This document shows, in pieces, positions 57,393 through 64,000 of a DNA stretch of 64,000 nt. Source of the stretch: Candidatus Corynebacterium faecigallinarum (GTDB taxonomy: Bacteria; Actinomycetota; Actinomycetes; Mycobacteriales; Mycobacteriaceae); the NCBI GenBank assembly GCA_019120175.1, contig DWVP01000005.1, positions 1 through 64,000 on the forward strand, in the 5' to 3' direction. How positions within the stretch are numbered: position 1 is the first letter of the stretch; every line of letters begins with the position of its first letter. The notes below the pieces were generated by a model, which ran no database searches, was not told the origin of the DNA, and saw only the letters and a list, made by a program, of their open reading frames with translations. The position numbers were made by a program, and so were the translations under genes.

Positions 57393-58645
57393 GTACCCAC
57401 ACCAGCCCGTCCCCGTCCCCCACTCCCACCGGCTCCGCCACCTCGGACGCCTCGGACGCACTGCCGTCCTACTCCCGACTCAGCGCGATCACGACCGTCA
57501 CCGGTCGCGAGGTACAGGTCGCGGTGAAGAATAAAGGCCTGATCGCCACCTTCATCATCATGCTGGTTGTCGTCATCGCCGGCGTGGCCGCGCTGGCCTA
57601 CTTCACCGGCCGCGACAGTGACGACCCCTCCCTGGTCGTCGCTGGCACCGACTCTACCTCCGTCACCGCCGTGGTCGGAGACAGCCTGGACATCTCCGAG
57701 GCCGCCGACCGGGACGCTGCGGTGTCCGCCGTCGAGGACGGCAAAGATGCCGCTCTGGTCTACGCCGACGGACAGTTCGAGCTGATCAGCGACGGAGAGC
57801 CTGACACCACCATCGCCGCGGCAGCCCAGGCCGCCGCGTCCAACCTCGCCCAGAATGAGGCCCTCGATGCCGTCGGGGTGGATCCGCAGGACTTCACCGA
57901 GGCCCTGCCGGACGACACGCTGGTCACCACCGACCTGGCCGACGAGGCCACCGACGAAGACTTCGGTGCCGTGGTGCTCATCATGCTGGGCATCATGGTG
58001 CTGATGACCTTCATCATCACCTTCGCCGGTAATGTCGGCGGTCGAGTCACCGAGGAGAAGGCGTCGCGGGTCGTCGAGATCATCCTGGCGACCATCCGAC
58101 CGATCGACCTGCTGGTCGGCAAGGTGCTGGCAATGCTCATCATCGGTTTCTTGAGTACCGCCATCATCCTCGGCGTCGCCTTCGCCGGCCTGGCGATGAC
58201 GGACATGCTGGACGAGGTCTCCCTCGACCCGCTGGCCCTGGTCCTCCTCCTGGTGGCGTTCATCCTGGGCATGCTGTTCTTCAGCTCACTGTATGCCGCC
58301 GCCGGTGCCCTGGTCAGCAAGGCCGAGGACCTCAACAGCACCCAGACCCCGGTGATGCTGCTGTGGTTCGCCACCCTGTTCCCGCCGATCTACGGCCTCA
58401 GCTTCCTGGATTCCACCGTGATGCAGGTGCTGTCCTGGATCCCGCCGGTGTCGATGGGTACCGCGCCTATGCAGTACGTGGCCGGCAACTGGAGCCTGTG
58501 GATGTTCCTGGCGTCCTATGCCGTGTTCATCGTGGCCACCGCACTGCTGTTGCTGTTGGTGGCCCGGATCTACCGCGGGTCGATCCTCAACAACGGCAAG
58601 AAGATGTCCTGGCGCGCGGCGTTCTCCTCCGGAGGCGCGAAGTAA
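57389..58645 (+). CDS. ABC transporter permease (NatB-like)
   Basis: 418 aa from ATG 57389. One N-terminal membrane helix after REVQVAVKNKGL, a large extracytoplasmic domain (about residues 60-195), then five to six membrane helices (GAVVLIMLGIMVLMTFIITF and following). This is the NatB/ABC-2 exporter architecture; Na+ or peptide/drug export are the usual roles. Terminator at 58658. Confidence 0.92.
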   Translation: MSTHTSPSPSPTPTGSATSDASDALPSYSRLSAITTVTGREVQVAVKNKGLIATFIIMLVVVIAGVAALAYFTGRDSDDPSLVVAGTDSTSVTAVVGDSLDISEAADRDAAVSAVEDGKDAALVYADGQFELISDGEPDTTIAAAAQAAASNLAQNEALDAVGVDPQDFTEALPDDTLVTTDLADEATDEDFGAVVLIMLGIMVLMTFIITFAGNVGGRVTEEKASRVVEIILATIRPIDLLVGKVLAMLIIGFLSTAIILGVAFAGLAMTDMLDEVSLDPLALVLLLVAFILGMLFFSSLYAAAGALVSKAEDLNSTQTPVMLLWFATLFPPIYGLSFLDSTVMQVLSWIPPVSMGTAPMQYVAGNWSLWMFLASYAVFIVATALLLLLVARIYRGSILNNGKKMSWRAAFSSGGAK

Positions 58646-58657
58646 CGCAGTAACGCC

Positions 58658-58694
58658 AGAGACCCCGTCACCCGTGGAAGGTGACGGGGTCTCT
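58658..58694. terminator. bidirectional terminator between ABC permease and fkpA
   Basis: 15-bp perfect stem AGAGACCCCGTCACC with its complement and a 7-base loop, between convergent genes. Confidence 0.8.
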
Positions 58695-58708
58695 TGCGTG
58701 GGGTAAGA

Positions 58709-59068
58709 CTAACGGGCGTCGATCAGGTCGATGATGAAGACCAGGGTGCGCCCGGCGAGCGGGTTGCCGGCGCCAGCGGGGCCGTAGGCCAGCTCCGGGG
58801 GGATGGTCAGCTTGCGGCGGCCGCCGACCTTCATGCCGGGGATGCCTTCCTGCCAGCCCTGGATCAGGCCGGACAGCGGGAACTCGATGGTCTGGCCACG
58901 GTCCCACGAGGAGTCGAACTCCTGGCCGGACTCGTAGTCCACGCCCACGTAGTGAACCTCGACCATGCCGCCAGCCGCAGCCTCTGCACCGTCACCGAGC
59001 GTGATGTCCTCGATGATCAGCTCGGACGGCGCGGGGCCGGACTGCGGGTCGATGGTGGGCTTGCTCAT
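58709..59068 (-). CDS. fkpA: FKBP-type peptidyl-prolyl isomerase
   Basis: 119 aa from ATG 59068 with AGGAG upstream. FKBP motifs VEVHYVGVDYESGQEFDSSW, IQGWQEGIPGMKVGG and PPELAYGPAG. Single FKBP domain, no signal peptide, cytoplasmic. Same neighbour order fkpA-gltA-serC as C. glutamicum. Confidence 0.94.
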   Translation of the reverse strand: MSKPTIDPQSGPAPSELIIEDITLGDGAEAAAGGMVEVHYVGVDYESGQEFDSSWDRGQTIEFPLSGLIQGWQEGIPGMKVGGRRKLTIPPELAYGPAGAGNPLAGRTLVFIIDLIDAR

Positions 59069-59171
59069 GCGGTAGCTCCTAGTTGTCGCGAAGAGTTGTC
59101 TCGGAGAGTAGTCGTGAAACATGACTGCAGAGTGTCGTTTCTAACCGGTTCAGTTTAGCAGGGGCCCACGG

Positions 59172-59215
59172 AAAAACCCGGCCCTCCACACAACATTCGT
59201 GTGGTGGACCGGGTT
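59172..59215 (-). terminator. terminator after gltA
   Basis: Stem AACCCGG...CCGGGTT with an internal arm, followed by five T's on the minus strand. Confidence 0.85.
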
Positions 59216-59242
59216 GTCAGCGACCGACGCCGGCGGAGCGCC

Positions 59243-62062
<2,820 letters not shown>

Positions 62063-62133
62063 GAGCCGCCGGGCGGGGTGGAGCCGGTGCATCCGCCCGA
62101 GTGGCCGCCGGTCACTCCACCGCCTGCAGAATA

Positions 62134-62184
62134 ACCATGCCCCCAGGTACGTTTTCCGCGCGAAACCGTACCTGGGGGCATGGT
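62134..62184 (+). terminator. 18-bp hairpin after serC
   Basis: Arms 62134-62151 and 62167-62184 are perfect complements with a 15-base loop; CATTTG follows. Likely the serC terminator, isolating sepH. Confidence 0.75.
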
Positions 62185-62348
62185 CATTTGGGTCGTGGCT
62201 GTGTGGGAGCATCGTGTTTCGGGTGCGTGGCTACATGCGACCGGGAGCTACCGGGAGCTACCGGCGCCCCACGTCGCTACAGCGCGACCACCTGTTTCTG
62301 CGCTACAGTTGCCGTAATCACCACAGCATGAAGTCACGGAGGTCACCG

Positions 62349-63578
62349 ATGCAGGAACTGCAGTTCGTCCAGGACGACAGCGACCCCTCATCCCTGGTGC
62401 TCCGCGCCGTCGACGGCGACCAGGAGTTCTTCCTGGCCGTCACCGACGAGCTGACAGAGTTCCTGGACATCGCCGTGGAACTCTCCGCCCAGGATGCCCC
62501 GTCCGACACCGGGCCCACTACCAAAGTCTCAGCGGCCACCGACCAGACAGCACAGGATGCCGCAGCCGCTGTCAGCACAGACAACGCAGGCAGCGCAGGC
62601 AGCGCAGGCAGCGCAGGCAGCGCAGGCGTTGTCGAGGACGGCAATGACAGTGATGGCGAGGACGTCGCAGTCGAGGCACACGGGGACAGGCCTGCCGGGG
62701 ACGCGTTGAGCGCAACCAGCACCCCGGCCGAGAACGTGCCGCACAAGGAGCGGATCCACCTGCGCCCCCGCGAGATCCAGGACCGGATCCGCCACGGCGA
62801 GACGGTCGAGCAGATCATCGCCGCCACCGGCATGGAGGAGCGCCGTGTCCGCCCCTACGCCGCGCCGATCGACATGGAGCGTGCCCGCATCGCCGAGCTC
62901 GCCCGGGACGCCTACCCGGTGCGTTCGGACGGCCCGGCCGACCAGCCCCTGCGCGAGGTCCTGGCCACCGCCTTCGGCGCCCGCGGCGAAAGCCTGCGCG
63001 CCTCGACGTGGACTGCGGCGATGGACAACTCCGACCACTGGGTCGTCTCGGTGTCCTGGGCGAAGGGCAACCGGCCGGGGGCGACCCGGTTCATCGCGGA
63101 CTTCCGCTACATCCCGGCCGACCAGGACCCTGCGACGGCGGTGCCGGTGAACTCGGTGGCCTCCGACCTCATCGACCCCCGGTTCGAGCGTCCGGTGCGC
63201 ACCGTCTCCCCCCTGATCCCCGCCAGTCGCCAGGACTCCGGTGAGGAGCCCTACGGTGGCGATGATCCCGGTGCCGCCGCAGCAGAGGCCGCAGCCGCCG
63301 CGGGCTGGGGCGAACCTGCCCCCTCCCAGGACGACCCGGGCAACAACGCAGACAGCGATACGAACACCGGCGCCGGCGGGGACGCTGCGGCCGACCCGGC
63401 CGCTGATGATCAGGCCAACGCCCCCGTCGACCTCTTCGGCGACCGCACAGACCGGGCCGATCATGCCGAGGACGGTCGTCCCCGCCGCAAGAAGCAGGCG
63501 GTCACCCCGCATTGGGAGGACGTCCTGCTCGGCGTGCGCACCAACCCGCGCGCCAACGGCCGGAACCGGAAGAAGTAG
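62349..63578 (+). CDS. sepH: cell division protein SepH
   Basis: 409 aa from ATG 62349, with GGAGG eight bases upstream. N-terminal MQELQFVQDDSDPSSLVLRA and DGDQEFFLAVTDEL, then a HTH-like PREIQDRIRHGETVEQI, and C-terminal HWEDVLLGVRTNP, which are SepH hallmarks (SepH stimulates FtsZ assembly in actinobacteria). The region between residues 48 and 120 is low-complexity and contains the 9-bp AGS repeat; the C-terminal linker is Ala/Asp/Gly-rich. Confidence 0.92.
   Translation: MQELQFVQDDSDPSSLVLRAVDGDQEFFLAVTDELTEFLDIAVELSAQDAPSDTGPTTKVSAATDQTAQDAAAAVSTDNAGSAGSAGSAGSAGVVEDGNDSDGEDVAVEAHGDRPAGDALSATSTPAENVPHKERIHLRPREIQDRIRHGETVEQIIAATGMEERRVRPYAAPIDMERARIAELARDAYPVRSDGPADQPLREVLATAFGARGESLRASTWTAAMDNSDHWVVSVSWAKGNRPGATRFIADFRYIPADQDPATAVPVNSVASDLIDPRFERPVRTVSPLIPASRQDSGEEPYGGDDPGAAAAEAAAAAGWGEPAPSQDDPGNNADSDTNTGAGGDAAADPAADDQANAPVDLFGDRTDRADHAEDGRPRRKKQAVTPHWEDVLLGVRTNPRANGRNRKK
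62586..62621 (+). repeat. 9-bp coding tandem repeat in sepH
   Basis: GCAGGCAGC repeated four times in frame, encoding (AGS)4. Confidence 0.95.
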
Positions 63579-63623
63579 CCGGTGGGAGCCTCCGCCGGGT
63601 CGTCGTCGACGACCATCACCACC

Positions 63624-64000
63624 ATGTGGTTCGTCACCGCCGCCGTCCCCCGGGACGTGCTGACCGCCGAGCCCGCCGCCGACCGTGGTTTCGCTCGAAA
63701 GTACCTCGCCCAGCTGGCCGTGGAACTACCGGACGCCGGTTTCTCCGCCCCGGTGCACATCGGCGACTTCGACATGAACCGCTCCACCCCTCCGAGCCCG
63801 GACGAGTTCTACATCGGCGGCTACGCAGGCCTGTCGGTCGTGCAGACCGTGATCCCCGGGCTGACCAAACTCTCGGAGATTCCGGCACCCTACCTGGGAC
63901 TCGTCGCCGCCGCGGACATCTACGCCACCTGCCGCACGCCGGACGACCCCTCCGGCCTCGGCGGTTTCGCGCACTGGTCCGGCGGCACGCTGAAGCGGGC
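63624..64000 (+). CDS. DUF6928 family protein, cut by window end
   Basis: Partial, at least 125 residues from ATG 63624 (an in-frame GTG at 63582 is an alternative). MWFVTAAVPRDVLTAEP, EFYIGGYAGLSVVQT and AHWSGGTLKR match DUF6928 proteins, which lie near sepH in corynebacteria. Function unknown. The stop is beyond the window. Confidence 0.7.
   Translation, partial: MWFVTAAVPRDVLTAEPAADRGFARKYLAQLAVELPDAGFSAPVHIGDFDMNRSTPPSPDEFYIGGYAGLSVVQTVIPGLTKLSEIPAPYLGLVAAADIYATCRTPDDPSGLGGFAHWSGGTLKR

Overview
The window reads as chromosomal DNA of a high-GC Corynebacterium or a very close relative. The evidence is protein-level and contextual: a HisN, a type II citrate synthase and a DUF485/MctC pair that look corynebacterial; a tmRNA whose tag peptide reads AEKNTQRDYALAA; candidate DtxR, NrdR, GlxR and RosR-type operators; and gene neighbours familiar from C. 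glutamicum (nrdF-ftn, prfB-ftsE-ftsX-smpB, thyA-folA, fkpA-gltA-serC-sepH). No species was assigned because no search could be run.

Layout. 1-7.4 kb: a small Zn-ribbon protein, class Ib ribonucleotide reductase (nrdF; nrdH, nrdI, nrdE with an MFS exporter gene between nrdH and nrdI), ferritin, and a zinc-free L36 paralogue. 7.6-11.8 kb: VKOR and a DsbA-like thioredoxin (oxidative protein folding) flank two identical tRNA-Ala(GGC) genes, a decayed MFS gene and a TetR gene. 12-17.2 kb: AGCS amino-acid/Na+ symporter, LpqH-like lipoprotein, acyl-CoA synthetase, cutinase-family esterase. 17.6-23.5 kb: ssrA, smpB, ftsX, ftsE and prfB, interrupted between ftsE and prfB by galT/galM remnants and a HepT/MntA toxin-antitoxin pair. 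23.5-31.1 kb: inositol-phosphatase-family enzymes including HisN, a GH13 glucosidase, a PEP-mutase/isocitrate-lyase-family enzyme, a GldA-type dehydrogenase and pgi. 31.1-41.2 kb: Nei-type glycosylase, HAD hydrolase, giant Lhr helicase, CysQ, a 44-aa hydrophobic repeat peptide, thyA, folA, mycoredoxin. 41.6-45.1 kb: DUF485/MctC carboxylate transporter, cation/proton antiporter, tRNA-Arg(CCT). 45.2-51.1 kb is the most remodelled stretch: 23-bp tandem repeats, TetR, a YdbS-DUF418 fusion with an in-frame stop at its head, a flavin reductase/luciferase-like monooxygenase pair under a RosR-like palindrome, and a frameshifted LysR joined to the C-terminal part of alanine dehydrogenase. 51.1-64 kb: P-type ATPase, enoyl-CoA hydratase, aldo/keto reductase, an XRE-ABC operon, fkpA, gltA, serC, sepH and a truncated DUF6928 gene.

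How the parts work together: NrdH reduces and NrdI activates the NrdE/NrdF enzyme that makes dNTPs, ThyA/FolA supply dTMP, and ferritin and DtxR control the iron context; VKOR re-oxidises the DsbA-like protein; tmRNA with SmpB rescues stalled ribosomes; FtsEX and SepH act in division; MctC, gltA and pgi sit in central carbon metabolism. The remodelling signatures (fusions, truncations, G-tract frameshift, 9-bp coding repeats in five genes) are the main points for follow-up. I did not find a convincing entirely new multigene system; the closest candidates are the XRE/ABC operon at 55.5-58.6 kb and the chimeric genes at 46-51 kb.
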